Shown in pieces: positions 46,201 to 58,300 of a stretch of 64,000 bases of DNA. The stretch covers positions 36,153,193 through 36,217,192 of the forward strand of contig NC_089723.1 of assembly GCF_035083965.1 (NCBI RefSeq), given 5' to 3'. Each line of letters begins with the position of its first letter. Position 1 is the first letter of the stretch. Source of the DNA: Branchiostoma lanceolatum (lineage: Eukaryota > Chordata > Leptocardii > Amphioxiformes > Branchiostomatidae). The position numbers and the translations under genes were made by a program. The notes under the pieces are model-generated. The model was not told the DNA's origin and made no database searches. It saw only the letters and a list, made by a program, of their open reading frames with translations.

Positions 46201-49200
46201 CAAATCCAACTGTAAGGTGTTTAACTAAAGCTCAGACTCTTTGTGATTTTACATTCTTTGTGGGAACGTCAGCGCTGACATCCCAACACAACACAAATGC
46301 CAAGTTGCCATGTAGTTGAACAACCAAACAAGCCGGGAACAATTGTACACGTCAATAGATGGACAACTTAAGCAGTAACAGTGTTTGTACTGCCATGAAT
46401 GAAGAACCTTCCAAGTATTGACTACTTGGGTACTTCAGGCGTCTATAGAACGTCAGGCCTTTGAATTCTATAGTGGACCTCAGTCTGACTTGCGTCACAT
46501 GAAAACAGAATGTAATTTTCATAATAGGTCAATCTAATTCAATTGGTTCCATTTTGATTGATTGATTGTTGACAGGATCACTATAGACTTAGATATCAAA
46601 TCTAACAAACTTGCAACTTGTATTCAGAATCATGTCCCTTTTCGCCTTTTACTAAAACCAGTGACACCTTTTGAAAAGTTTAACTTCATTGAATCGTATA
46701 TGAAGGACTCCCAACTTTTTGCTCAGTTCCAAGGGAATTCCTTATGTACACATGTAATAAAAACCTTGCAACTGTACACCTGTGCTTAAAAAGAATTCTC
46801 TATCCCCACTTTGAAACAACATTCACCCATTTATACACAACGTATCATTTATTTTCTCCCTTGACATTTCTTTGTGGTAGGGTCAAGAGGTGAAACAAAT
46901 GCCTCTGACTTGACCATGGCGAAAATGAGCGGTCCATAATAGGCATTGAGTCGGAAAACAAAAACGACACAGTATCGGGTCAACAGATACCGCCGCGTCT
47001 TGGCGACCGCGACACAAAAACGTTGACGTGACTTTTGGGCCGTCGGTAAAGGTAAATGTTTACGTGTAAATATGACCCAGTAAAAACACCTGTACTAAAA
47101 CACACTCTTCCCAACACTGTGAACTCTCACATCCATTGGGTCTAAAACTTAAGTAAAAGAAGACGACAGCTAACAGATGGACAACTCCGATTTTCCTCAA
47201 AATGATGGCTGCAATATACCATTTGTTGGCAATGTACAATGTTTACCTAACTACACAACTCAATCAAAACAGCATTACATTCTCCTGATCCCCCCTCCAA
47301 TAGTGACGACTGTTTGTCTGAACGATGATGTGCGATGTTTGCGTGGTGAATCAGTTGCCCAGACTTTCTGAGTGCGCGATAATCTCCAAGTTAGGCTCTT
47401 GGCCATGAATGTCGTGTGCGCTTGAAAAGAAAAGTCAGTAATTGCATGGACAGAACTGCTTCAAAAATACTTTTTTTTAAATTTTGGTTCCAAACCCAAG
47501 GGAGGAAATGCTATGACCATAAAAAACACATTGCGGAAGTATAAGCGCATCAGGAAAACCTTCCAGTTCCACCAACCACTTTTGCTACATGCAAATTCAG
47601 TAGTAAAACCGTTGAAACTCAGACTGAGGACGTAGCATGACGTTTTTCTTTAGAATTCAGTGCATTATGGGGCTTCACCGGGTCACCCCTACATGTACGT
47701 ACTCTTCTCAATATGTCTGTTGGGTTCTTTTACGTGCCGATGTTTGACGTAAATTCAGTAAAGATACTTGAATTATTTGGATGTCATAAAATGTAATATG
47801 TACATCTAACTTAGACAGTACTTATATATAGAATATCATATATATATTCAGGACAACAGTATCAACAGCACAGCTTGAACAAACTGTCTGCAACCTCCCA
47901 TCTTCCATCCCTAGTGTGTTGTCCATGGTGCATGTTACTTCTACACTGTTGTGTCAACTTTGTAGCTTTTTGAGGCCTACATGCCCGGGCAGCAAGTCAG
48001 GTCAGCAGGGGTCTGACTGTTACAGGGACCTCTCTAGATCTGTGCCTGACTCTTAATCTTTTGTAAGAAGTTGTCATCTTGGGTTTACATCTGACTGATG
48101 GGCTAAAAGGGATTAGGCTACTTGTAGCACAATGTACTGAGTAAATCAACTGTATCACTTAGTCTGTAAAGAAAAGGCAGGGGCAATTTGACGAAAATTG
48201 TATAGAAACTATCCTAGCTCTCAGTTTCTTGATTATAATGGCGAATTTCGACATTCTTGATGAGAATTCACAATCATGAATATGATTTTGGACTACAGAA
48301 CACTCACATCGGGCTATAGCTTGTGACAGAAAACAGTCCATGTCTTTGTAGTACAGTAATACATATTTTCAGGGGGAGGGTACGATGAGTCCCAAGCCCC
48401 GACTGAGACTTTGCAAAGCTCAGGCACAATATCGGATCAGTGCAGATCTTAGGCCTGCCACAAGGTTCAGACCATCTCACATAACGTCATAAGGTTGCCA
48501 TGTACGCTGTCCCGACCAACGCTAACTCACGTCAATAACAACATCGAGGAAACGTGACACCGCAGACAAACAGGCACACAAAGATGCGGGGGATCAAAAC
48601 AGGAGGATCCATTGCCCCAGCAGCTGGTCTGAATGAAGGGAGTTAAACTTGTTATGACGCACCATTGTCCCCTGAGGGCTGAGGTAATGTATGTTGAATA
48701 GGATGATCAAGTTGCTTTAAGAGGTGTAACAAGATTTAGCGACTGGAGGTCCCTTTTTTTTCTTTCATCCTGTTGAGGAGGTTTAGATGATCAAGTTGCT
48801 CAAAAAGCCAAAACAAGATTAAGAGACTTTAAGGTCTTTTTTTCTTTGATTCAGTTGAGAAGGTTTGGATGATCAAGTTGCTCTAAGTCTATTTAGAGCA
48901 GCAAGATACTAGCAACAAGATTTGGTGACTCAAATATTTTGTCTCTCATTCTGAATGAGGTTAAGGTGCAAAATCACAACCTTCCAAGCAGAGGTTGTAT
49001 AGAAAGACTGGGACTTTGTAATTTGCTCAATTGGATGGGCCAACTGTCAGAAAACGGGTCAAATCAGATGGTTAAAATCTTACCATCTAATCTTTGCTTG
49101 GAGAGTAAAAAATCAATTCTGTTTCAAAGTGTGTCATTTTCTTTTCATGTTTCTTTGATATGGTTTTCACAAGGACTTCAACTCTATGTCCTTGACTCTG

Positions 49201-52200
49201 ACATGGGCACACAAGAGAGCGTGAGCACCTCTCTTTTGTATGAGCTCTAAAAGCATGGCAAACAAAACAAGGCAAACCAGCAGCCAAACATACACACCCC
49301 TCAGGCCTTGATTTTATATCCATACATGACACCAAGGAGAACTTGAAAGTCAGAGAATGTCACGTTTGACAGTCTGAAAGACAGGTGTGTTTGCGTGTAA
49401 ACTACGCTGTAAAAGGAACAGTGACTTCTTTCTTTGGTAACGACATACTTTAGGTAAACAGCATTCCTTCAGAAAAGTTCAAAGTCTAGGAAATCTCATT
49501 GTCTATTGTACAACTTGCTGTAACATTGCCTCATATATATTTGTATGACTTTTAACGAAAGGACTTTTATTTGACAAGCTCTTTGGTTAAGGTCGATGTA
49601 AATGTAACAAATAGAAAATGGCACTGGCTCAGCTATTGTTGGACAGCTACTTAACTACATTTCAACACATCCGTTACCTTACCTTAGCCAAATAACATTG
49701 ATTTTGTTTTCATGTTTTGTCAGAAAAAAATTATTTCCTGCTTTCTAATCATTACCAACCTGGTAATTAGTATAATTTGGAAAAAAGTTCACAACAAAAT
49801 GGAAAAAAAACTGTTGATGGCAACTAAAGCAAAAATATATACAGTATATAATAACTGCACTTTCTGTGTCACAGCTTTGAAAGTCTTTGATTCAGAGCTG
49901 AATAAAAATGATAAAAAACTGTCAAAATCACCAGGTATTTACAATGTGTGTTAAGTAAGATCGATATGCTCTAATTTTTGGTATGATTAGTCTTGCTGCA
50001 CAGAAAACCAAGGAAAAGATTTTAGGTATTTTTCTGCTCAATAAAAAAGTCACTTGCAACAAAAAAGCCCATCTATGATTGAACATGATTGTGCCCAACT
50101 GTAAATGTAGCAGGTTTACAGTAGTCCTCTTAGTTTTACATAGGACATTGGAACAAAAGAATATTTTCAGGCTGCGTATTATATAGACTGTATACAATGT
50201 CGTCTGGAAAGGAAAATTCCATCCATTCACACAACTATGGTCAACAAATATCTCCTGATTCTCTCTAACCACCGGAGCAAGAGACACAAACAAAGCAGCC
50301 AGCCACCAGGAAACGTTACAAGGTCTCTTGTTGAGGGAAACTGGCTCTCTGTTCAGGCATACGACACGGTTCAGTGCATCTAAAAGGGTCACATTTCAAC
50401 TGAAGCAGGTTGGACTTGAACTAGGTAAACTTGGGCTTGACTTGTTGCTTCTAAGCATTCTTATAGCCAGGCTATAAGAGGGAGGGCAACATTGTACCAG
50501 TAGCAAACTTTTCCTGTCACTAGACTTGGGCTTGAACTACGTAGACTTGGGCTTGACTTGTTGCTTCTAAGCATTCTTATAGCCAGGCTATAAAAGGGAG
50601 GGCAACATTGTACCAGTAGCAAACTTTTCCTGTCCCTAACATCCTACAAATGAGTTACATGCACACAGAAAGTTCCAAAGTTTCTCAGTTGAAAAGTTTT
50701 TCACAACATGTGCACAGTCACAAACTCCTACCCTGAGTTATTCTTTCTAGTCCATATTTCATTCTCAGTCTCAGAACAAAAATAAATCCCTTTAAAGGGC
50801 CTGACAGGATAATTAATGACCTCCCCCCAGAGGGATCAAGGGTTTAATCCCCCTGACACACTCCCCTCGTTAGTAATGCTCGTTAAGTCAAATTGTCACC
50901 TAGTTACCACCTCAAACAAACAGTCAGATCCCCTGGAAGATAAACAAAGAGCCATTTTGTCTTGTGGGGGGAAAAGATTGAAAACTCTTAGTGAAAGTCC
51001 CTTTAGCCCAAAAGTGTTGGGTAAATTTGCAGGCATGTTAGAGGGGCATGTATCAGTAGGCCCAATATACTTGTAAACATTAAAAATCTTAATATCCAAT
51101 CTACACTATCTTTAACCAAACAATGCATGTACCATACTACCGAAATGTACCACAAAAATGGACTTTGCCGATTTAAGGATCAGTTGTTGAACAAAAATCT
51201 TTGTAAAAGAAGCTATTCATATTCGTACAGATTTGCGTACAGTATAGCTTTTAAATAGGTCAACTTCTAATTTTTGGATGTTAAGGGAGGAAAATGTTTG
51301 ATTTTTTTTGTACTGTTGCATTGCTTTCATGGGCCAGGGATAATCATTGAGACATCTGAATACATCTCTACATAGTTGGACTTCTATGACATGATTATAA
51401 GTTAGTGAAACAACAATATTTTTTTTTTTATTCAAGAAACAAAAAACAAAACATTTAGACAAACAATCTTACTTGAATGTTCTTCTTCAGCAGATCTGCC
51501 TTCATGTTCTGCGCTAGTCTGACGTCCGCTGGGTCGTACACCAGGTACACCGTGTCCACCCGCGGCCGCTTCAATCGCACCCGGAGATGCCAACCGTCCC
51601 TCATCTTCTGCTCGTTGTCCAGAATCTGCACCATCTCCGAGAGAATCTTCTTCCGTACGATACGACTCTCAATGCTGAGGTACGATACCATGTCCTGTTC
51701 CGTGAGCGCCATCAGGAGGAAACCGTCGATCCCGTTCTCCGCGAAGGCTTGGCAGAAAAATTCCCGAACCTTCATACCGGCGAGCCACTCCTGTACGTCG
51801 TTGACCGTCCATTGGCAGAGCTTCGTTTTCTTGTACTGACCCGTGAATTCCGTCTCGGCCACCAACGGAGGCAACGCCGGGACCATGGCGGTCGATAGTT
51901 TTTCCAAGTAGATGCTCAGGGAGCCGACCACCATGGAGCTTTTTTCAGCGAGGCTACTCTTTGCGATTCTCCCTGACGTTAAGTCTACAATGCCGTCCAG
52001 GAAGGGGGCGTACTGAGGCGGTATGTCTGTGGGACTGTACAAAACGAGGAAGAGTTGTGGCGGTTTCGATAACGATATCGTTCTTTCCAGCAGCACCTTG
52101 CCTTCAAACAGGGACATGGTGGACTGGAAGTAGCTGTCTGAGAGTATGAGGATTGCAGCGCGGCATTTTTCCACCGCCTCTAGACGCTGCGTGAACCATG

Positions 52201-52696
52201 TCGGGGCGTCAATGTTCTTCTCATCCTTGTCAAACCAGATGTCTTCTGCTAGATTATTTTCCTTCAGCTGTCGGACGGTTTCCACCACAAACTTCTTCTC
52301 CAGATACGCGGCGTCTGGAGAGTAGGAGAAAAAAATGCCTTTCTTTCCGGGCTTGCGTTTCTTGTGTGACGTCGGCGGTGGACCAAGCGTCTTCTCATTC
52401 TTTATGGCGCTCTTGGTGCTTTCGTGGAATCCTGAGTCAGTCCCCCCTTGAGGTTCGGCTACTTTGAGTTTCTCAACATCTTCACCGGGCTGGGAGATCT
52501 CATTCTCCTGCATGTCTTTTTTCTTGGACTTGATTTCTACGCTGATGAAGGAATCTTCACGAGATACGGGAAGGGCTTCCGCTTCTTCTTTTGTGAGTTG
52601 CACGTTTTCGAGTTGTTGTTGTGGTATGTCATGGTTGTGCCAGGCAACAGGATCTGCCGCCGTCTCGTCACCGCTCCCGTGCCCACTTTCCGCCAT
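43206..52696 (-). CDS. TIR-SAM-TIR-TIR protein
   Basis: Five minus-strand exons (51473-52696, 45650-45878, 44703-44876, 44059-44194, 43206-43587) join in phases 0, 1, 1, 2 and sum to 2145 nt, 714 aa. After an acidic, Lys-rich N-terminus, residues 120-265 form a TIR fold (IFFSYSPDAAYLEKK, IWFDKDEKN, RAAILILSDSYFQS). Residues 293-360 are a SAM domain (WTVNDVQEWL, GIDGFLLMALTEQDM). Residues 380-485 form a second TIR-like domain (VYLVYDPAD, CKNILVLLTEAA, EWLNRTIVTAL) and 555-690 a third (VFISYQWDTQARV, VTCWADI, CSVVICCITPKYIQS, KPIIPLMLRF). TIR/SAM proteins act as oligomeric signalling scaffolds or, like SARM1, as NAD hydrolases. At the position of the SARM1 catalytic Glu, domains 2 and 3 appear to have Thr and Asp, so those two may be non-catalytic. 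No signal peptide: cytosolic. Start ATG has A at -3 and G at +4. The 5.6-kb first intron is repeat-rich. Confidence 0.9.
45430..45606 (+). mobile_element. LINE 3' remnant antisense in TIR/SAM intron 2
   Basis: The plus strand reads HGKRMPGRPAATFIDTLKKD, then after a frame break LQAMKDRKTWAGISTRDWKV and a stop. This is the C-terminus typical of LINE ORF2 proteins. An (AAGT)n tail follows at 45594-45606, 44 bp from the exon 2 splice donor. Inactive fragment. Confidence 0.65.
47660..47765 (+). repeat. dispersed repeat fragment
   Basis: GGGGCTTCACCGGGTCACCCCTAC and GGGTTCTTTTACGTGCCGATG belong to the family seen in reverse at 41138-41285. Intronic, no coding content. Confidence 0.35.
48702..48905. 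repeat. three degenerate tandem units of about 83 bp
   Basis: GATGATCAAGTTGCT starts at about 48701, 48786 and 48869; each is followed by AACAAGATT...GACT and a T-rich tract. The array lies in intron 1 of the TIR/SAM gene. Confidence 0.6.
48984..49101. repeat. short inverted-repeat element (CCAAGCAGAGGTT)
   Basis: CCAAGCAGAGGTT and AATCTTTGCTTGG are inverted ends of a 118-bp element, the same family as 42895-43010. Confidence 0.5.
50410..50638. repeat. 116-bp tandem duplication
   Basis: CTTGGGCTTGACTTGTTGCT through GTAGCAAACTTTTCCTGTC occurs twice with a 116-bp offset and only a few differences. Intron 1 of the TIR/SAM gene. Confidence 0.8.
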
Positions 52697-52737
52697 CCTC
52701 GCAAAGGGACCGCAATCTCTCCCGCATTCTGCTGTTG

Positions 52738-52751
52738 GTTGCTATGACAAC
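52738..52751 (-). promoter_or_regulatory. X-box-like motif upstream of the TIR/SAM gene
   Basis: GTTGCTATGACAAC lies 42 bp upstream of the start codon and fits the ciliary RFX X-box pattern RYYNYYATRRNRAC at every position. It deviates at two positions from the stricter GTNRCC...RGYAAC. The proximity to a start codon is typical of functional X-boxes; function is unproven. Confidence 0.4.
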
Positions 52752-52954
52752 ATTTTTTGAGCGCAGGAATCAACAGATTTTTATAGAGTTATGTTCCTTT
52801 TCTTATTGTTTAGATATGTCGTGAATTGGCTATGTAGTATAATGTTGAAATTACAGGCTTCGTTATTTTGAACTTGGCTTGTTGTTGTTGATATGATATC
52901 CTGCAGGAAAACAACAAAGACAGCGACATCAAGGTTAAATAAAGTGATAATGAG

Positions 52955-53352
52955 GCATCCGTGAATAGTTTCATCAGGTTGGAAAGTCACTTGATAAAAA
53001 GATTCTTGACTGTATACAACCAAGTGATTTATAGTAAATGAGGAAGGTGACATGATCAGGTGGTCATCAAAACGTTGGTTGAATTAATCACAAACTGTCT
53101 TGGTTGTTTTTTATTTGATGATGAGGTATGTTTGATACTGACTAGATTTTCAGTGACAAAACATGTAGGAAATAACAAAAACAATAAGTAGAAAGGTCTC
53201 TATTTCTAAGTGATTTATTGTAAGTGAATTGCCCTGAGGATGGTGACAGATGGTCACCGAAACGTCAGTTGATTAAATCACTTGGTTGTGTACTGTAGTG
53301 AGTCTTTTTATTCAGTGACTTACAGTACCAGCCTGATGAAACTATTCACAGA
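52955..53352. repeat. MITE-like inverted repeat
   Basis: GTGAATAGTTTCATCAGG on the left is mirrored by CCTGATGAAACTATTCAC on the right. Inner arms ATACAACCAAGTGATTTA and TAAATCACTTGGTTGTGTAC continue the pairing. A 90-bp piece (GATGAGGTATGTTTGATACTG...) at 53120-53208 is repeated at 53367-53456. Related ends occur at 16768 and 16908 in an ADGR intron. Confidence 0.6.
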
Positions 53353-54989
53353 GTAGTTTTACTCAATGATGAGGCATGTTTAATACTGTCCATTGTCAGG
53401 GACCAAACAAGTAGGAAGTAACAAGAATAATAGTAGAAAAGTCTCTATTTTTACTTCTTTTGAATAGCTCCCGAGGCAGATAAACACCACAAGAAACATC
53501 TTGACATGGGAACCAAACAATACTATTTTTCTAGTATCTTACAAGTGTAAGGATCCAAGGAGCAGCCCAGGTGGTTTTCGTGCAGTATGACATGACAAAT
53601 CTGTCAAAACAAGCACACATACAGCCCAGCATGGACACAGTAAATGAGCCGTGAAGGCAACACACCTTCTTTGATTCCTTTTGAACAGGTGGGTGGGGAG
53701 GGGAAACTTCATTAACAACTCTTAAGCAACTTAAGGGGTTCACATACCTACACGTAACAAAATTATCTGTAAACCATTTGTAACACAATTCCAAGACTAT
53801 TCCTTGCTAATAGAACAGCTTTAGAAGCATTTTACCAGGCTTACACTCAGTTATTCCACAGAATGATATCATGAAATCAGTTGCCCAGTATGAAAGACAA
53901 ACAGCTTAGACTAAGTCCTTATTGAAGAGGCACTACATGTACTTGTACAACTGGCCACAGACTGCTTAAACCATTTTAGCTAAACAGCTTAGATAAAAGA
54001 GATACATACTATTGGATTTTAAAAGCCTAAGCTGTTACTGACAACAAAGACAATTTTTATGCTTTTACACTGGGACTTGATCTAATTAGAATGCAGGGGA
54101 AGTAGCCATGAATAGAAAACACAAAAGTATGATATTGAGTTAAGACTTGAAATGAAATGTAACTAAAGGCTATGCGACAGAAAAAAACCCCAGAAAGTTG
54201 ATGAGACTGGGCTTTTGGCTGAAATTCTATGAGAAGTGGTTGGTAGCCAATAGGTTTGACAGTCCCCATATACAATGCTGTGCAGTCTTTCAAATATTGT
54301 AGATAAATGAAGTTTGTTTATTTTTGCAATGTTTTCGAGCTGTTTTACTTTCCCAGTTGAAAAAATGCATTCTGTATCAAAATTAAAGTAATATGGTGGA
54401 ACCACATATTCACTGATAAAACCGTGAAAATCAAATCACTGCAAACATTTCAAGATTTAGTTAACAATACAGCCAGAAAATGATGACTAACTGCTTGGAG
54501 ATTCCTACACGTCCTGACTCCTGTTGTGACTTAAGGGTTGGGTGGGCCTGTACACCTGTGTGCATACCGATCATGGCACCGCCAACAAACAAAACAAACT
54601 AACTCCGCCATAGCTTCTTTAGAGACAATTAGGGACACCTGGATGGCAAAAGTGACAGTAATTTCCTCTGGGGGTAGTTTAGCAACAAATTGCAGCCATT
54701 AAGTAAATCTGTGGGCTCACTGATTTGCAGTGTTTGGACAACTGTTTTCTCTGTGATTTAGAAATCTTCAGTTTGTAGATGCAGCGTCTATAAATTAATT
54801 ATTAAAGTTACTTACGAAATAAGTTAACAAAACAATGAATAATGCACAGAGAATTAAACATTTAACATCCATGATGCCAACACTTAAGCAGGATTGTGAC
54901 AAAAAATCTCTAGAATTAAATAAACAACCACCTTAATGTGCATAGTTACAGAATCAGTGAATAATCCAGCAGGTCGGGGTATTGTTGAT

Positions 54990-55110
54990 CGCAGATCTCT
55001 TGATCGTACACACTTGGCTATAGTAAAGTTATAAATGGGAATCGAACTAATGACCCCTCATACCTAAATCCGCGCTCTTGAGTCACCAAGCGACCGGTAG
55101 CCGGACAAAC
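54990..55110 (-). repeat. tRNA-like SINE fragment
   Basis: On the minus strand GGTCGCTTGGTGACTCAAGAG...GTTCGATTCCC resembles the A and B boxes of a tRNA-derived SINE. No intact cloverleaf is claimed. Confidence 0.35.
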
Positions 55111-55359
55111 TTTGTAGCGTAAAAACGTTTCAGTTTTTACTCTGTAATTATGTTTCAGAATCTCTCCACATTTGGCCCTCCCCGCTCAAGCATGTCAAAG
55201 TCCGGTTACCTGTGGTTCTATCTCCGGTGTTGTGGCCGGTCACCTGTCGTACTCCGGTTCCTGAGGACTGGAGAGAAGAGGTGCTTCAGCTTGTTGAGTC
55301 TTGCGGGGTGTTTTTACATGCCGCCGCCGCACAGCGCCTCGCATGGAAACCAAACAGTA

Positions 55360-55379
55360 ATGGATCAGGATAGCCCCAG
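55360..55379 (+). other. candidate first coding exon of HMBOX
   Basis: ATGGATCAGGATAGCCCCAG followed by GTAAAT splices in phase 2 onto 56925 to give MDQDSPRCCMMGEPRYT, in frame with the conserved N-terminus. The start has G at -3 and +4. The frame stays open upstream to 55150, so an earlier start is possible. If this exon is not used, translation would start at 56932 or 56935. Confidence 0.4.
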
Positions 55380-58300
55380 GTAAATAGGACCGCACCAACT
55401 CAATAGGGGGCGTCCGTAGATATAATTCTACTCTTACATCAAGTGTGCTGTGAACAGATTCTTACAAAATCACCAAAAATAGCATATTTGATGTTGTTGT
55501 AATGATATATCAGATTGAATGTGATATTTGTGTGCTACATTGATGTTTTATTTAGCTCACAGGCACGGTGAATTCACTGAACGTAATGGACTCTCCCAGA
55601 CGTAATCAAAGACTGGGGTTTCTGACCCAGAAAAGAAGCCTCAACACTTCGAAGTTTCCGCAAGTTGGAGGAAAAACTTCAGTGTCTAAGATAGCTGGAT
55701 GAGATAGAGATGCTTAAGTTGTCCATGGAGAGACTTAAATATATGATGTTGTGGAGAATTCTCCGGAGGGAGTCTAGAGAAGAGCATATTCATGATATTG
55801 GTTGATGGTTTTAGATTTTGAACTTGTGCGAAAACGTCGTGATAAAATCTTGAAGACAATGAGTTTAGGGCTTAAAGTTTTGCCGAGTAAGTAAACTAAG
55901 TGTTGATGTATAAAGTACCCAAATCTCGGCAAACTTGAAGGAACCCCGCGGACTTGACGTTTAGTTAACTGGTCACTGACAGTAACTGGAATAGTTAATT
56001 ACATATCCCAGCATGCATCATTTTCAACATGGCTGACCCAGGGTTTGGGTTCTAAACCCGCAGGTTTGGGGACCGAGTTTTGATAGTTTTACCAGTTTTG
56101 TACCAAATTTCAACGATTTCACCCAATTGGTCTTCAAGGGGGAGACACGTAGGTACGTTTTGATCATGTTTCATCATCTGTAACTGTTTTTTCCGGGAGA
56201 TATGAGCGCGGAAACAGACAAAGAACCCCGGTTGTTTTTCAACCAGCGCCCCGTTTATCGTGTTATTATGCTAATTTCATTAATTTATAAGCCATCCCAG
56301 CGGCCCCGTGACTCCAACCTATTAACGTATTTGTACATGTTGGTCACGTCTGAAGCCAAGTTGATGGCAGGGAGATATTGCGAAGCAGAAAAAGCGCCTT
56401 CGTTAGGTAACTTTAGGAGACGGAACGTTGGAAATTGTTATGTCGAGCGTGGCGGGAAATTTGACTGAAGAAACGGCTACCGCAGATTACATTATCCAAC
56501 TATTCCTTTGTAAAAATTTAGAAAGAATATAAAATAAGTTTTTCATGTTAAGTGCTACAAGAATCGGAATGCCACCTGCTTATTCCGGCTAACTAAAATG
56601 ATATTGTTTAACCCACACCAGTAGTAACGTTACATGTGTGGGGGAAAAAAAGAAGATATTTAAGCTTTCCGGGCAGTTGCAAATGGGTGAATATCTAGCC
56701 ATGATATTGACATAATGTTGTCAAATGAACATAGGCAGTTGGGCCTAGCCGATGAGGCTGATTCGGGCTTTGTCAAATCACTGTCTGATGACAAAAGTAA
56801 CAATCTACTCTTTGGATTTGATTTAACCATATAAACCATGCATTGCTAATGTTATGACTTTCTTTCTTTGTTCATTTACATTTGTATACATGTAGGTTTC
56901 AAAGTTTCTGTTGGTTTGTTCCAGGTGTTGCATGATGGGAGAGCCGCGGTACACGATCGAGCAGATCGACCTTCTCCAGCGACTGCGGCGGACGGGACTC
57001 AGCAAGGACGAGATCCTGCAGGCGCTGGAGACCATGGAGAGGCTGGACCGCGAACACGGGAGCATCGTGGCACCGCCCGTACATGCGTGTTCTAACAGGT
57101 GTGTATTCAATCTGTCATCAGTTCAAAACTGCCCAAAAAATGGTGAAGATTAAGAGACCACGGAGAAGATGAATTGCAAAGACAGAAGTACATGTACATG
57201 TATTGTTGTGGCGCCAGGAACATACATGTACATGTACTAACAGACAGGTATATATGGCATCTCTTACCATCCTACCAACAGGTGCTGTAATTCTTGATTT
57301 TGCTGTCATGGTTTTCTCGGTCATTTCTTAACAGTGGATGGGATTTATAATGGTAATTCATAATCAACATCATGCCTCATCCTTCCCTACAACCCACTGT
57401 AATCACTGTATATATGGCATCCCTTACCATCCTAGCATCTACTGTTCAAAGCCTTGTTTCCAAGTTAACTCAGTAGATGGATTGAATGCAAAGCCAATAA
57501 GTATTGTTTTTGGTTTGTTTGTTTGTTTGTTTGCTTGTTTTGGTGTGTGTTCGCACTTATCTGAGTGTCAGGTTGAGGTGGCCTGGGTTAAAAAAATGTC
57601 ATTTATGCAGTTGGTCATGGCTCCACTCACACAGTTAAGTCAGGTATCTATATCTAGTTCTTGAAGTAAATATATTAACTAAAGATGAAGTTAAAATGTA
57701 CGTATTTTCAGGACCATGCGATGGAACCTGAAGACTGAGGGCGAGATTGTTCCAGCCGCCAGCCCTCCCGTCTCCAGTCCACAGGGGGCACTAGCAGCAA
57801 ACGGAACAGCCAGCCCCATGGACCAGAGCAGGCCACACAAGGACTGCGTGTTGTCGGAGGAACAGATTCAGACTGAAGTGGAAATCATGCTCAAGTAAGA
57901 ACAGTGTTTGGAAGAGTTGTTGTTCACCTTGTGGTGCCAAGTTGCACATGGATCAGCAAGTTTTCTTCCTGTTTCTGAAGCAGGGAATGTTTTTACACTA
58001 CAGGGAGGGGTTGCTAGACTTTCCCCATGTGCTTTAGGCACCTCCTTGAACGTGGGACCCCCATTTTAGTCAATTTTTTTTTCCGTCATGATATGTCTTG
58101 ATTCAATCTAATATCACAAATGATAAAGTTAGAATAACCTTTTACTTGTTTCCTCAGTAAAAATGTGGACTCTGTGAAGGAAGAACTGCGGTTATTTCTG
58201 TCGGAGCGTCGAATCTCACAGGGCCTGATCAGCAGGTATTTTGTTTATTTATCTATCTATTTATCTCTATTAAGACTAACCACATTTGTGAAATGACTGA

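Larger units (their letters stand above)
52697..55359. other. divergent intergenic region TIR/SAM - HMBOX
   Basis: The two genes point away from each other, so this stretch should contain both promoters. It holds an X-box-like motif at 52738-52751, a MITE-like element at 52955-53352 with a 90-bp direct repeat, and a tRNA-like SINE fragment at 54990-55110. No coding exon is recognised. Confidence 0.5.

Noticed and set aside
52198-52760. Several plus-strand open frames of about 90-100 codons
   Set aside because: Shadows of the long TIR/SAM exon 1 on the minus strand.
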